Part shown: piece by piece, positions 7,922-16,044 of the stretch | How positions within the stretch are numbered: position 1 is the first letter of the stretch | How the letters are laid out: each line of letters starts with the position of its first letter | Assembly (NCBI GenBank): GCA_021129785.1 | Contig: JAJOKQ010000133.1 | Span: 1 to 25,562 of the forward strand | DNA length: 25,562 nt | Source: Clostridiales bacterium | GTDB lineage: Bacteria > Bacillota > Clostridia > Peptostreptococcales > NVVX01 | Direction of reading: 5' to 3' | Made by a program: the position numbers and the translations under genes | Notes under the pieces: generated by a model | Told to the model about the DNA's origin: nothing | Seen by the model: the letters and a program-made list of their open reading frames with translations, nothing else | Database searches by the model: none

Positions 7922-8227
7922 ATGAATATCAACGTTACGAATAAAGCGATTACAATGCTTGACAAACAGCTAAGTGATGAAAAATATAATGATACTTCAA
8001 TAAGATTATTCTTTCAAAGTTTTGGTTGAGGAGGCCCTACTTTTGGAATGGCTTTGGAAGAGCCAAAAAACAACAAAGATGACTATACGAAGAAGATTGG
8101 AAAATATAATTTTTTAGTCAACAAAGAATTAATGGAGCAATACAATGGTTTTACAATTGATTTTAATGATGGTTGGCTTAGCAAAGGATTTAGTATTAGG
8201 CCAGGTGTAGCTACGAGAAATTGCTAA
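7922..8227 (+). CDS. HesB/IscA-like protein, probable selenoprotein (in-frame TGA at 8027-8029)
   Basis: Read with TGA as selenocysteine, this is a 101-residue protein with ATG 7922 and an excellent ribosome site AAGGAGGT (7907-7914). The key stretch is SIRLFFQSFG-U-GGPTFGMALEEP, with U at residue 36. It matches the HesB-like selenoprotein family, in which Sec replaces the first iron-sulfur/metal-ligand Cys of an A-type scaffold. The frame continues to a normal TAA, keeping family features (FLVNKELMEQYNGFTIDF, then GFSIRPG) and a final Cys at 101. A hairpin after the TGA fits a bacterial SECIS. It has its own promoter and lies 26 bases before a glutaredoxin gene, suggesting redox or metal-cluster chemistry. 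TGA is seen directly and family membership is by recognition; Sec insertion is inference and needs selABCD in the genome. A point-mutated pseudogene is the alternative, made less likely by the exact family position. Confidence 0.85.
8030..8070 (+). promoter_or_regulatory. Candidate bacterial SECIS element
   Basis: TTTTGG (8041-8046) pairs with CCAAAA (8063-8068). Inside it, CTT/AAG (8052-8054 with 8058-8060) closes a TGG apical loop. The stem begins 11 bases after the TGA, within the distance usual for bacterial SECIS hairpins. An alternative stem GGCT/AGCC uses some of the same bases. Confidence 0.55.
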
Positions 8228-8253
8228 AATTAGAATGAAAGGAATGTGTTAGA

Positions 8254-8484
8254 ATGAAGAAAAAAGTAGTTGTATATTCAAGTGATACATGCGTTTATTG
8301 TAACGAGGTAAAAAAATACTTAAGAGGATTAAATGTTGAATTTACTGAAAAAAACGTTTCTACAGATGTTGAAGCCAGAAAAGATATGATGAAAAAGGGA
8401 TTTATGGGAGTACCAATAGTATTCATTGGTGATGACATAATTCAGGGCTTCAATAAAGCGGAGATTGATAGGTTATTGAAGTAG
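8254..8484 (+). CDS. Glutaredoxin-like (NrdH/Grx family) protein
   Basis: A 76-residue thioredoxin-fold protein. It has an active site CVYC (C13, C16) after strand VVVYSS, a cis-Pro motif GVPIVFIG (P54) and the C-terminal GFNKAEIDRLL helix. Length and order match compact bacterial glutaredoxins of the NrdH/YruB type. The ATG at 8254 has GAAAGGAA upstream. It lies 26 bases after the HesB-like gene, between that gene's promoter and the terminator at 8511-8550, so the two almost certainly form one transcript. By inference it may reduce the partner's selenenylsulfide or deliver electrons to it. It might instead serve general thiol reduction; glutathione is uncommon in Clostridia. Confidence 0.93.
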   Translation: MKKKVVVYSSDTCVYCNEVKKYLRGLNVEFTEKNVSTDVEARKDMMKKGFMGVPIVFIGDDIIQGFNKAEIDRLLK

Positions 8485-8510
8485 GGAAAGAAAGAATATT
8501 GAAAACTGTG

Positions 8511-8550
8511 AAAAGCCACTTTGAATTATATTTCTCAAAGTGGTTTTTCT
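8511..8550 (+). terminator. Intrinsic terminator after glutaredoxin
   Basis: CCACTTTGA (8516-8524) pairs perfectly with TCAAAGTGG (8535-8543), flanked by AAAA before and TTTTT after, a typical strong terminator. The A-run and T-run also allow weaker function on the opposite strand. Confidence 0.9.
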
Positions 8551-8653
8551 TCATGCGGATAGTGTTAACTTTAAATTAATGACAACTTAACAAATGAACT
8601 GTGTTAAAATGTTAGTATTAGGTAAGAGCAAACATACTAAATTCGGAGGTGCT

Positions 8654-9274
8654 ATGATGAAACGCTTAAACTTATGTGTTGACATTGATGGAACGATTAC
8701 CATGCCTTACTATTGGTTAAAGTATGCTAATGATTATTTTGGGATAGAACTTAAACCTTCTGACATTACAGAATACGACATAGATAAAGTTCTAAATATA
8801 CCTTCTGAGGAATACTGGAAGTTTTATGAAGAGCATGGGGAAAAGATGCATGAAAAGGCTAGAGCACGTAAAGGCGCAAAGGGTAATATTGTTAAATTAG
8901 CGAAATATAACAACATTCACTATGTGACTGCTAGAAATAAAGTAATGCAGGAAGTTACAAAAAACTGGCTTGAGAAGCGAAAATTTCCTATAAACTCACT
9001 ACACCTTTTAGGGAGTCATAGCAAAGTAGAGAAAGCTAAAGAACTAGACTGCAATATTTTTATAGAAGATAGATACGAGAATGCAATAGAAATTGCAGAA
9101 GCAGGTTTCAGTGTTTTTCTAATTGACTGTTTTTACAATAGGTTTACGCTACCTAATAGAGTAACAAGGGTGAAAAATTGGAATGAAATATATGCTAAAA
9201 TCAACTCACATGAGAGTACAAGGAGTGGTGTGTTTAAGAAAAAAGAGCATAAAGTTGCAATTATAGCAACGTGA
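8654..9274 (+). CDS. HAD-superfamily 5'(3')-deoxyribonucleotidase-like protein
   Basis: The 206-residue protein resembles the NT5C/YqfW-type nucleotidases of the HAD superfamily, which dephosphorylate (deoxy)nucleoside monophosphates. Motif I is VDIDGT (D10, D12) and motif II is the Thr of HYVTARN. A conserved Lys-containing segment HSKVEKAKELDC follows, and motif IV is FIEDRYENAIEIAEAG. The ATG at 8654 (MMKRLN) has GGAGGT four bases upstream. A longer in-frame reading from 8594 has no ribosome site and no conserved residues. It is a single gene between two terminators. The exact substrate cannot be deduced. Confidence 0.85.
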   Translation: MMKRLNLCVDIDGTITMPYYWLKYANDYFGIELKPSDITEYDIDKVLNIPSEEYWKFYEEHGEKMHEKARARKGAKGNIVKLAKYNNIHYVTARNKVMQEVTKNWLEKRKFPINSLHLLGSHSKVEKAKELDCNIFIEDRYENAIEIAEAGFSVFLIDCFYNRFTLPNRVTRVKNWNEIYAKINSHESTRSGVFKKKEHKVAIIAT

Positions 9275-9292
9275 GTGGAGACTCTACTTTTT
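9271..9292 (+). terminator. Weak terminator overlapping the nucleotidase stop codon
   Basis: GTGAGT and ACTC-T-AC pair around a GGAG loop, with one bulged T, followed by TTTTT at 9288-9292. The stem includes the TGA stop of the upstream gene. Confidence 0.5.
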
Positions 9293-9369
9293 AAGTGCTT
9301 TGGAAACAAGAAGATACATTGGATGCTAAATGATTATAGTTACCCCTTAAATAGAATTCAAAATTTTTA

Positions 9370-9398
9370 TTGCATATCATCTTTTTTTAATGTATAAT
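9370..9398 (+). promoter_or_regulatory. Sigma-A-type promoter for rpsU-yqeY
   Basis: TTGCAT (9370-9375) and a perfect TATAAT (9393-9398) with 17 bases between them. It gives a leader of roughly 80 bases before rpsU. Confidence 0.75.
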
Positions 9399-9487
9399 GA
9401 CTGAGTGAAGTATGGTTATATTTCACAAACAGGATATTTTGCTGATGATAATTCATTTAGCAAGTGTTTGTGGAGGGGGGTAAGTTA

Positions 9488-9670
9488 ATGTCTGAGATAA
9501 AAATTAAAGATAATGAATCGTTAGATAATGCTCTTCGAAGATTTAAGAAACAATGTGCGAGATCAGGAATATTATCAGAAGTGCGAAAAAGAGAACATTA
9601 TGAAAAGCCGAGCGTAAAACGCAAGAAAAAAGCAGAGGCTGCAAGAAGAAAAAACACAAAGAAATTCTAG
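9488..9670 (+). CDS. rpsU: 30S ribosomal protein S21
   Basis: Small-subunit ribosomal protein that aids initiation near the mRNA anti-Shine-Dalgarno region. It has 60 residues, the usual length. It begins MSEIKIKDNESLDNALRRFK, has the conserved CARSGILSEVRKREHYEKPS segment, and ends in a very basic tail (KRKKKAEAARRKNTKKF). I chose ATG 9488 over an in-frame ATG at 9464 because the strong site GGAGGGGGG lies between them and the family starts here. yqeY follows 26 bases later, a conserved Firmicutes pair. Confidence 0.97.
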   Translation: MSEIKIKDNESLDNALRRFKKQCARSGILSEVRKREHYEKPSVKRKKKAEAARRKNTKKF

Positions 9671-9696
9671 TTTGAAAAAGAGCGAGGTGAACAAAA

Positions 9697-10143
9697 ATGA
9701 CCCTCAAAGATAAATTAGCTAGCGATATAAAGCAAGCTATGAAAAATAAGGATATTATTGCTAAAAATATAATTACTCTAGTAAGAGCTGATGTAAAACG
9801 TCTTGAAGTAGACAACAGAATAGAATTAGACGACAGCGAAGTAGAAAAAGTAATTGTAAAACAAGTTAAGCAACTAAGGAAAGCACTAGATGAATTTACT
9901 AGAGCTAATAGAGCAGACCTTATTGAGCAAACACAAAATGAAATAGCTTTTCTAGAAAACTATCTGCCAAAGCAGTTGACAGAAGAAGAAATTCATGACA
10001 TTGTACAAGGAGCTATCAAAACTGCTAATGCAACGTCCATGAGAGATATGGGCAAAGTGATGGGGCTTGTATCAGAGAAAACTAAAGACAGAGCAGACGG
10101 AAAAGCTGTAAGCCAAATGGTAAAAAAATACTTGAATGTTTAA
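9697..10143 (+). CDS. yqeY: GatB/YqeY domain-containing protein
   Basis: A 148-residue protein with the YqeY domain, related to the C-terminal tRNA-contacting tail of GatB/GatE amidotransferases. Recognised from LKDKLASDIKQAMKNKD, LKRALDEF-like and ENYLPKQLTEEEI segments, and the C-terminal GKVMGLVSEKTKDRADGKAVSQMVKKYL. The ATG at 9697 has AGGTGA upstream. It is the second gene of an rpsU-yqeY transcript closed by a strong terminator. Its role is not well established; a link to tRNA or translation is inferred from the domain and the rpsU partner. Confidence 0.95.
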   Translation: MTLKDKLASDIKQAMKNKDIIAKNIITLVRADVKRLEVDNRIELDDSEVEKVIVKQVKQLRKALDEFTRANRADLIEQTQNEIAFLENYLPKQLTEEEIHDIVQGAIKTANATSMRDMGKVMGLVSEKTKDRADGKAVSQMVKKYLNV

Positions 10144-10150
10144 ATGATAG

Positions 10151-10180
10151 CCTAGAATGTAGAGTGCATTCTAGGTTTTT
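10151..10180 (+). terminator. Intrinsic terminator after yqeY
   Basis: CCTAGAATG (10151-10159) and CATTCTAGG (10167-10175) form a perfect 9-bp stem around a 7-base loop, followed by TTTTT. The 191 bases from here to nfeD contain TATAAT-like boxes (for example 10267-10272) but no convincing -35 partner. Confidence 0.92.
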
Positions 10181-10371
10181 AACTTTTTGAGAAAAGATAA
10201 TAGAAATGAAAAGAAGGAGTATCGAGAAGTAGGTAGAAGTATATAATAATAACAAATTGCGTGTCATATAATGAGATAGTAGTGCTCTAAGCACAAATAT
10301 TTCTTAAATAACAAGTTTTTGTTTAGAACAACAAGATGTAGAACATAAATAAGTGAGAGGGGGGAAAAGAA

Positions 10372-11649
10372 ATGCCAAAAAAAATTATAGTATTTTTGTT
10401 GCTTTTTTTATTTCTAGTGCCTATATCTAATGCTGAGAGTCAACTAGGAGACATTTATGTAATCCCGATTGATGGCGAGATAGGACCTGCAGTTTATCAG
10501 TTTTTGAGCGATCAGATGGAAATAGCTACAAAAAATGGTGCAGCGGCGGTAGTTATTGAGATTGATACTTATGGTGGTAGAATTGATTCCGCAATTTCAA
10601 TTAGTGAGATAATTACAGATGCGGACATACCAACTATTGCTTTTGTTAATACGAAAGCCGAGTCTGCTGGAGTATTAATTACAATCTCCGCTGAAACAAT
10701 AGCTATGGCACCTCACAGTACGATAGGGTCTGCTGAACCTATACCTAATACTGAAAAAATTCTATCGTTTTGGACAAGCAAATTAAGATCAGTTGCAGAA
10801 GAAAGAGGGAGAGATCCAGAACTTGTCGCTGCTATGGCAGATAAGAGCGTTTCTATTACAGACGTAATAGAGTATGACAGATTACTTAATCTAAGCACTA
10901 TGAAAGCCGTAGAATTGGGATTTGCAGATATGGTTGCTACAGACTCGTATAATTTGATAGAACAATTAGGCATTGAATATGATGATGTAGTACATGTAGA
11001 AGTTGGATTTAGAGTGTTAGTAGCTCAAATACTATCAAGTGCGATATTGGTACCGATACTATTATCATTCGGATTTATAGGAATAATGGTAGAGATATTC
11101 ACACCAGGTTTTGGTATAGGAGGGACTATAAGCATAGTGGCGTATTCGCTGTTTTTTGCAGGAAGTATCTTAGCGGGGCATGCAACTTTTGCGGTACTCA
11201 TTATTTTTATAGCTGGGATTTTATTGCTCTTAATTGAAGCGGTGATGCCAGGGTTTGGAATAGCAGGACTGGGTGGAATAATATGCATAGTAACAAGTAT
11301 TTTCATGGCATCAAGCAGCGTTGCATCTGCAGTTGTTTCACTAATTATTGCGATCATTTTTTCTGTGATTGCCTTGATTTTACTTCTGAAGTATGCACCA
11401 AGAAATAAGTTTTTTGATAAAATAATACTTAAAAAAAGTGAAAAAGGTTATGTAGCAACTATTAAGGATTATAGTGTGCTTCTTAATAAAGAAGGTGTAG
11501 TAAAATCATATCTTCGCCCAGCTGGAAGAATTGAAATAGAGGGAGAAGTATATGATGTAATATCAGATGGTGATTTCGTAGAAAAAGGGTTAAGAGTTAA
11601 AGTAATAAAAGTTGAAGGCAAAAAAATTGTTGTAAATAAGATTAAATAG
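10372..11649 (+). CDS. nfeD: Long-form NfeD membrane serine protease (ClpP-class)
   Basis: A 425-residue membrane protein of the long NfeD family. A signal peptide spans about 1-21 (KKIIVFLLLFLFLVPISNA). The extracytoplasmic ClpP-like protease domain (about 25-205) has the oxyanion-region motif IDTYGGRIDSA and a probable nucleophile S98 in KAESAG; a Lys in the following helix, possibly K137, would be the general base. Four to five hydrophobic segments follow (about 220-340), then a soluble C-terminal OB-fold NfeD domain (about 355-425, with GVVKSYLRPAGRIEIEGEVYD). The ATG at 10372 has GAGAGGGGGGAAAAG upstream. floA starts 11 bases later; NfeD-flotillin operons are widespread, and the two act together in membrane microdomains. 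The motifs are seen; the catalytic assignment is by family analogy. Confidence 0.94.
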   Translation: MPKKIIVFLLLFLFLVPISNAESQLGDIYVIPIDGEIGPAVYQFLSDQMEIATKNGAAAVVIEIDTYGGRIDSAISISEIITDADIPTIAFVNTKAESAGVLITISAETIAMAPHSTIGSAEPIPNTEKILSFWTSKLRSVAEERGRDPELVAAMADKSVSITDVIEYDRLLNLSTMKAVELGFADMVATDSYNLIEQLGIEYDDVVHVEVGFRVLVAQILSSAILVPILLSFGFIGIMVEIFTPGFGIGGTISIVAYSLFFAGSILAGHATFAVLIIFIAGILLLLIEAVMPGFGIAGLGGIICIVTSIFMASSSVASAVVSLIIAIIFSVIALILLLKYAPRNKFFDKIILKKSEKGYVATIKDYSVLLNKEGVVKSYLRPAGRIEIEGEVYDVISDGDFVEKGLRVKVIKVEGKKIVVNKIK

Positions 11650-11660
11650 GAGGGTTTTAA

Positions 11661-12629
11661 ATGGAAGGGATTATTGCAGTTTTGATTTTCGTAGCAATTG
11701 CGTTTATTGCTTTATCAGTATTTTTGAGTTTTGTACCAGTGGGTCTGTGGATTACAGCTCTATTTTCAGGAGTTAAGGTTGGATTATTTACACTTGTAGG
11801 CATGAGACTTCGTAGAGTTGTACCAAGAAGAATCATTCTACCGTTGATTAAAGCTACCAAAGCAGGATTAGAACTTAATATTGACGGACTAGAAGCTCAC
11901 TACTTAGCTGGTGGAGATGTAAATAGTGTAATTGACGCGTTAATTGCAGCACAAAGAGCAGAAATTGCTTTGCATTTTGAAAGAGCTGCAGCAATTGACC
12001 TAGCAGGTAGAGAAGTATTAGCAGCTGTTCAAATGAGTGTAAATCCTAAAGTTATTGAAACACCAAAAATTTCAGCTGTTGCAAAAGATGGAATTGAAGT
12101 TTTAGTAAGAGCAAGAGTTACAGTAAGAGCAAATATTGAAAGATTGGTTGGAGGAGCAGGAGAAGAAACAATTATTGCCAGAGTTGGTGAAGGTATTGTT
12201 ACTACAGTAGGTTCTGCTGTGAATCATAAAGCAGTATTAGAGAACCCAGATATGATTTCTAAGACTGTGTTAAGTAAAGGACTAGATTCAGGAACAGCAT
12301 ACGAAATACTTTCAATTGATATTGCAGATATTGATATTGATAGAAATATCGGAGCAAAACTTCAAACTGAGCAAGCCGAGGCAGATAAACGTATTGCTCA
12401 AGCAAAAGCAGAAGAAAGAAGAGCAATGGCAGTTGCAGTAGAACAAGAGATGGTTGCACGTGTTCAAGAAATGAAAGCTAAAGTTGTTGAAGCAGAAGCT
12501 GAAGTTCCTAAAGCAATGGCTACAGCGCTTAGAGAAGGAAACATAGGTGTGCTTGATTATTATAATATGAAAAATGTTATCTCAGATACAGATATGAGAA
12601 ATTCTATTTCTGATGCTACAAAAGAGTAG
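11661..12629 (+). CDS. floA: Flotillin-like protein FloA
   Basis: A 322-residue bacterial flotillin (YqfA/FloA type) that organises functional membrane microdomains. An N-terminal hydrophobic hairpin (about 4-48, IIAVLIFVAIAFIALSVFL, then WITALFSGVKVGLFTLVG) anchors it. A PHB/SPFH domain follows (IDGLEAHYLAGGDVNSVIDALIA to about 220). An Ala/Glu-rich coiled-coil repeat region (about 235-295, EQAEADKRIAQAKAEERRA) carries the oligomerisation part. The end, GVLDYYNMKNVISDTDMRNSI, is characteristic of FloA. The ribosome site TAGGAGGG precedes ATG 11661 closely after nfeD, so the two are almost surely translated from one mRNA. Confidence 0.97.
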   Translation: MEGIIAVLIFVAIAFIALSVFLSFVPVGLWITALFSGVKVGLFTLVGMRLRRVVPRRIILPLIKATKAGLELNIDGLEAHYLAGGDVNSVIDALIAAQRAEIALHFERAAAIDLAGREVLAAVQMSVNPKVIETPKISAVAKDGIEVLVRARVTVRANIERLVGGAGEETIIARVGEGIVTTVGSAVNHKAVLENPDMISKTVLSKGLDSGTAYEILSIDIADIDIDRNIGAKLQTEQAEADKRIAQAKAEERRAMAVAVEQEMVARVQEMKAKVVEAEAEVPKAMATALREGNIGVLDYYNMKNVISDTDMRNSISDATKE

Positions 12630-12657
12630 AGCAGAAAAATGAATAGGATGTGACGCA

Positions 12658-13239
12658 ATGGATTTTGGAGACATAGGCTTTATTGGCATGTTAGCTATAG
12701 GCAGGTGGGTATGGAAATTCATTAAAAAAAGAGAAGAGCAAAGAAAATCAGAAGACCATACTAACTTAAAGAATAGAACGAAAAATGCATATAGAGAAGG
12801 CAAGAAAGAGATTTCAGGTGCAGCAGCAGAGCTAGAAAAAACAAAGAGAAGCCTCACTAATGTTTCCCAAGAAATAAGTGACGACTTAGGAGGGTTTGGT
12901 AAAGAGCTTGTTGACGAGATATCTGGAAACAGCAAAAAAGTTGATATTAACATGTCAAAAAAACAAAAAATATTTTCTAGAGAAACTGACGAGAACAAGC
13001 TGTTACTTAAGAACACTACTAGTGAAGGAGGCAACAATATGCAAAAAATAGATTTGCAAAATTCACAACAAGTGTTTAATACTAAGATAAAAGAAGTAAG
13101 TAACCCAAAAGTACATGATATTGGGGCTTATAGTATTCGAACTGGTAATAGAAACAGAATAAAATTAGAATTTAACAAAAAAGCAGTAATTAACGGAATA
13201 ATTATGGCGGAAGTACTAGGAAAACCGCGGGTACTATAA
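12658..13239 (+). CDS. Hypothetical protein downstream of floA
   Basis: I do not recognise this 193-residue protein. It opens with a short hydrophobic stretch (about 6-20, IGFIGMLAIGRWVWKFI) followed directly by Lys/Arg/Glu residues, which would suit a weak N-terminal membrane anchor. A charged, probably coiled-coil segment (about 25-90) and a low-complexity polar linker (90-135) follow. A compact C-terminal block (about 140-193, IGAYSIRTGNRNRIKLEF then INGIIMAEVLGKPRVL) looks conserved in style. The ATG at 12658 has AGGATGTGA upstream, 28 bases after floA. Co-transcription with nfeD-floA and a role at the same membrane sites are inference only. Confidence 0.75.
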   Translation: MDFGDIGFIGMLAIGRWVWKFIKKREEQRKSEDHTNLKNRTKNAYREGKKEISGAAAELEKTKRSLTNVSQEISDDLGGFGKELVDEISGNSKKVDINMSKKQKIFSRETDENKLLLKNTTSEGGNNMQKIDLQNSQQVFNTKIKEVSNPKVHDIGAYSIRTGNRNRIKLEFNKKAVINGIIMAEVLGKPRVL

Positions 13240-13257
13240 GAAAGTGATGGAACAGAG

Positions 13258-13305
13258 ACCACGAGTTAACCATTTTGCAGATAGTGACTTAATGAGGCTC
13301 GTGGT
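13258..13305 (+). other. Long-loop inverted repeat before tldD
   Basis: ACCACGAG (13258-13265) is exactly complementary to CTCGTGGT (13298-13305) across a 32-base loop. It lies in the 115-base gap between the unknown gene and tldD and has no T-run, so a terminator role is unlikely. It may be a leader structure, a weak processing site or chance. Confidence 0.4.
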
Positions 13306-13354
13306 TGAAGTCGTGCTGCAGGTTTTAATTTTTATGAAAAGGAGATACATATTA

Positions 13355-14728
13355 ATGACACAATTAAGCAAGTTTTCGAAGCACTTTGCAAATTATACCG
13401 AACTAAGAGTTCAAGAGAATCAAAGTATGAGCATAACTTTTTTAAACGGAAACTTAGTAGGAAACGAAAAAAAGTTTACGTCAGGAGTTAGTTCACGGGT
13501 GTTTCTTAATGGGTCTTGGGGATTTGCATCAAACCCTGAAATGGATGATGCAAATATAATAGATACGATTAAACTAGCCAATGAAAATGCTGAATTTTTA
13601 TCAGGAAGACAAAGTAAAAATAAAAGAATATACGAAGGAGCCGCATTTTCTGTCTCACATAATTTTGGGACTAAGAAAAATAGAATTAGTCAAAAAGAAT
13701 TGATGGATTTCGTAAAAGAGATTGATGGTTATATTGTAAAAAAATTCGCTGATGTAACTTCAAGAACAGTAGGTCTAAATTTTTTGAGTATGGAAAAAAC
13801 GTTGTTAACTTCAGTAGGTTCTAATAGATATTCACTTTGGCCAAGAACAATGATTTTCGTTAAGCTCGGAGTTGAGGAGAATGGAGACCCAATAAATGCT
13901 TATGAAGTATTTGGTGGCAGAGGACATTTTGAAGATTTATTTACTAATCCAAGTGACTTGTTTGAGGATGTAGACAAACTTTATGAACACCTAAAAAACA
14001 AAAGCAAGGGTGTTTATGCAGATGCTGGAGAAAAAGAAGTCATTCTAGATGCAGACTTAGCAGGGATACTTGCGCACGAAGCGATAGGGCACACCACTGA
14101 AGCAGATATTGTTTTAGGTGGATCAATTGCTGCAGACTATGTAAATAAAGAAGTATCCTCTAATCTTATTACGTTGACTGACTATGCTCACTCATATAAT
14201 GGTAATCTTTGTCCTATACCTATTTTCGTTGACGATGAAGGAACAAAAGCAGAGGATGTAGTTATCATTAAAGATGGAGTATTAAAAGAGTTTATGCACA
14301 ACAAAGAAACTGCTGCGATTTTTAAAACTATTGCCAAAGGAAATGCACGCGCATATCAATATTTTGATGAACCATTGGTGAGAATGAGAAATACTGCGAT
14401 AGAACCTGGTAAAAGCAAACTAAAGGATATGATTGCTTCAATTGAAGATGGTTATTATTTTATGAAGACTGGTAATGGGCAGGCAGATTCAACAAGTGAA
14501 TTCATGTTTGCGGTAACTGTGGGATATGAAATTAAAAATGGAAAACTAGCTAGAGGAATTAGAGACACGACTATCGCCGGTTTAGCATTTGATGTCTTAA
14601 AGAGCGTAACTATGGTTTCAGATGATATGGTTTGGGGCAGCTGGGGAATGTGCGGAAAAAAACAGATGATTCCAGTTGGAATGGGTGGACCTGCTATTAA
14701 ATGTAGAATCAATGTAGGAGGTAAATAA
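13355..14728 (+). CDS. tldD: TldD family metalloprotease subunit
   Basis: Peptidase U62 family, 457 residues from ATG 13355. The active subunit carries the zinc-binding motif HEAIGH (H241, E242, H246) within ILAHEAIGHTTEAD. The C-terminus has the family pattern LARGIRDTTIAGLAFDVLKSV and MCGKKQM-PVGMGGPAIKCR. TldD pairs with TldE/PmbA to form a heterodimer that degrades unfolded peptides, and in some species matures microcins. I rejected the 37-codon longer reading from 13244 because AAAAGGAGA (13337-13345) sits before 13355 and the added residues run through an inverted repeat. tldE starts two bases after the stop, so translation is probably coupled. Confidence 0.95.
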   Translation: MTQLSKFSKHFANYTELRVQENQSMSITFLNGNLVGNEKKFTSGVSSRVFLNGSWGFASNPEMDDANIIDTIKLANENAEFLSGRQSKNKRIYEGAAFSVSHNFGTKKNRISQKELMDFVKEIDGYIVKKFADVTSRTVGLNFLSMEKTLLTSVGSNRYSLWPRTMIFVKLGVEENGDPINAYEVFGGRGHFEDLFTNPSDLFEDVDKLYEHLKNKSKGVYADAGEKEVILDADLAGILAHEAIGHTTEADIVLGGSIAADYVNKEVSSNLITLTDYAHSYNGNLCPIPIFVDDEGTKAEDVVIIKDGVLKEFMHNKETAAIFKTIAKGNARAYQYFDEPLVRMRNTAIEPGKSKLKDMIASIEDGYYFMKTGNGQADSTSEFMFAVTVGYEIKNGKLARGIRDTTIAGLAFDVLKSVTMVSDDMVWGSWGMCGKKQMIPVGMGGPAIKCRINVGGK

Positions 14729-14730
14729 GG

Positions 14731-16026
14731 ATGGCTAAAAACAAAGTTGTAAACAAAATGATGAAGTTGTTATCGGAAGAAAATCTTGAAAAGTACCAAG
14801 TTACCTTAAATAGCTCTAAAAAAACTGAAATGGTAGTTGAAAGAGGAGAAATCTCTCTATTAAGAACTATAGCAGATACCAACTTAAGAATTACTGCAAT
14901 AAATAAAAATAAAAAAGCAAGCGTTAACATAAATAGAATCGATGATTCTTCTTTAGAAGAAGCAACTAAAAATATACTTGAGTTACTTGAAACTTCTGAG
15001 ATAGACGAAGCTTATGATATATCTCCCTTTCAAGAATCAAAGCAGTTTGAAATTGGTAGCAAGGTTCCAAACAAGGACGATATGTATAAGTTACTTATTC
15101 AATTTATTGAAGAGGTTAAATTAGAGTACCCTAAGCTTAATATATCAGAATCATCATTAACATTTAATTTTACCGAAGTTAATCTTGTTAATAGCAATGG
15201 GGTGGATTATTTACAAACTAAAGGGATTTATAATTTTTATGTAGTTTTTACTGCGAAAGATGGAGAGAATATATCTTCAATGAACTTTGCAAGTTTTTCT
15301 ATGAATGAATTGGATAAAAACCTACTAGATACTGCTACAGTTAGATCACGTATAAAAGAAAATATAGAGCAGATCGAAACAAAACCAATTACAGAAAAAT
15401 TTGTAGGAGATGTTTTAATCACACCTGACTATTTAGCTGACTTAATTGCAACCTTTGCAGCTATTGGTTTGAGTGATGGAGCACTAATAGCTGGAACAAG
15501 TGTGCTAAAAGATAGTATAGGGAAAAAAATAGCTAGTGAAAAACTCTCAATTTGCTCAAATCCTAGATCCAAACAAATCTGTGATGGATACAGCATTACA
15601 AGTGATGGTTTTGAGGCGAAAGATATAATGATAATTGAAAAGGGAGTATTAAAAAGTCATCTACTCGGACTCTATGGAGCTAAGAAAACAGCAAAGAAAA
15701 GAGCTGAAAATTCTGGTAGTGCTTACGTGGTCGACTCTGGTGAAGTATCGTACGAAGACATGATAAAAAAAGTGAAAAAAGGAATACTATTATCAAGATT
15801 TTCAGGAGGGAATCCAAGCCCAAGTGGGGATTTCTCGGGCATTGCTAAAAACAGTTATTATATTGAAGATGGTAAAGTACAATATCCAATATCTGAAACT
15901 ATGATTGCTGGAAACATATATGATATGTTCAATAATATTAAAGAGATTTCTAAAGAGCAAGTCAATTTTGGTAATAGTATAATGCCTTGGTTGTTGACAA
16001 CAGGGGTAACTATTTCAGGAAAATGA
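14731..16026 (+). CDS. tldE: TldE/PmbA family protein
   Basis: Non-catalytic partner of TldD, 431 residues. It lacks the HExxxH motif, as expected for TldE. Family features include VERGEISLLRTIADTNLRITAI at the N-terminus, VLITPDYLADLIATFAAIGLSDGALIAG in the middle, and GDFSGIAKNSYYIEDGKVQYPISETMIAGN near the end. The ATG at 14731 is two bases after the tldD stop, with GGAGGT inside the end of tldD. It ends in TGA, one of only two TGA stops I count among about 24 intact genes here, with an in-frame TAG two codons later. Together with tldD it would form the cytoplasmic barrel-like peptidase. Confidence 0.94.
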   Translation: MAKNKVVNKMMKLLSEENLEKYQVTLNSSKKTEMVVERGEISLLRTIADTNLRITAINKNKKASVNINRIDDSSLEEATKNILELLETSEIDEAYDISPFQESKQFEIGSKVPNKDDMYKLLIQFIEEVKLEYPKLNISESSLTFNFTEVNLVNSNGVDYLQTKGIYNFYVVFTAKDGENISSMNFASFSMNELDKNLLDTATVRSRIKENIEQIETKPITEKFVGDVLITPDYLADLIATFAAIGLSDGALIAGTSVLKDSIGKKIASEKLSICSNPRSKQICDGYSITSDGFEAKDIMIIEKGVLKSHLLGLYGAKKTAKKRAENSGSAYVVDSGEVSYEDMIKKVKKGILLSRFSGGNPSPSGDFSGIAKNSYYIEDGKVQYPISETMIAGNIYDMFNNIKEISKEQVNFGNSIMPWLLTTGVTISGK

Positions 16027-16044
16027 ATTTAGGAGTTGTTTGAA

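Noticed and set aside
12582..13037. Minus-strand ORF (151 codons) opposite the end of floA and the unknown gene
   Set aside because: It overlaps the certain floA end and a plus-strand gene with a good ribosome site; its composition looks like an antisense shadow.
13244..13354. 37-codon N-terminal extension of tldD
   Set aside because: The extension covers the inverted repeat, has no family similarity, and the AAAAGGAGA site favours ATG 13355.
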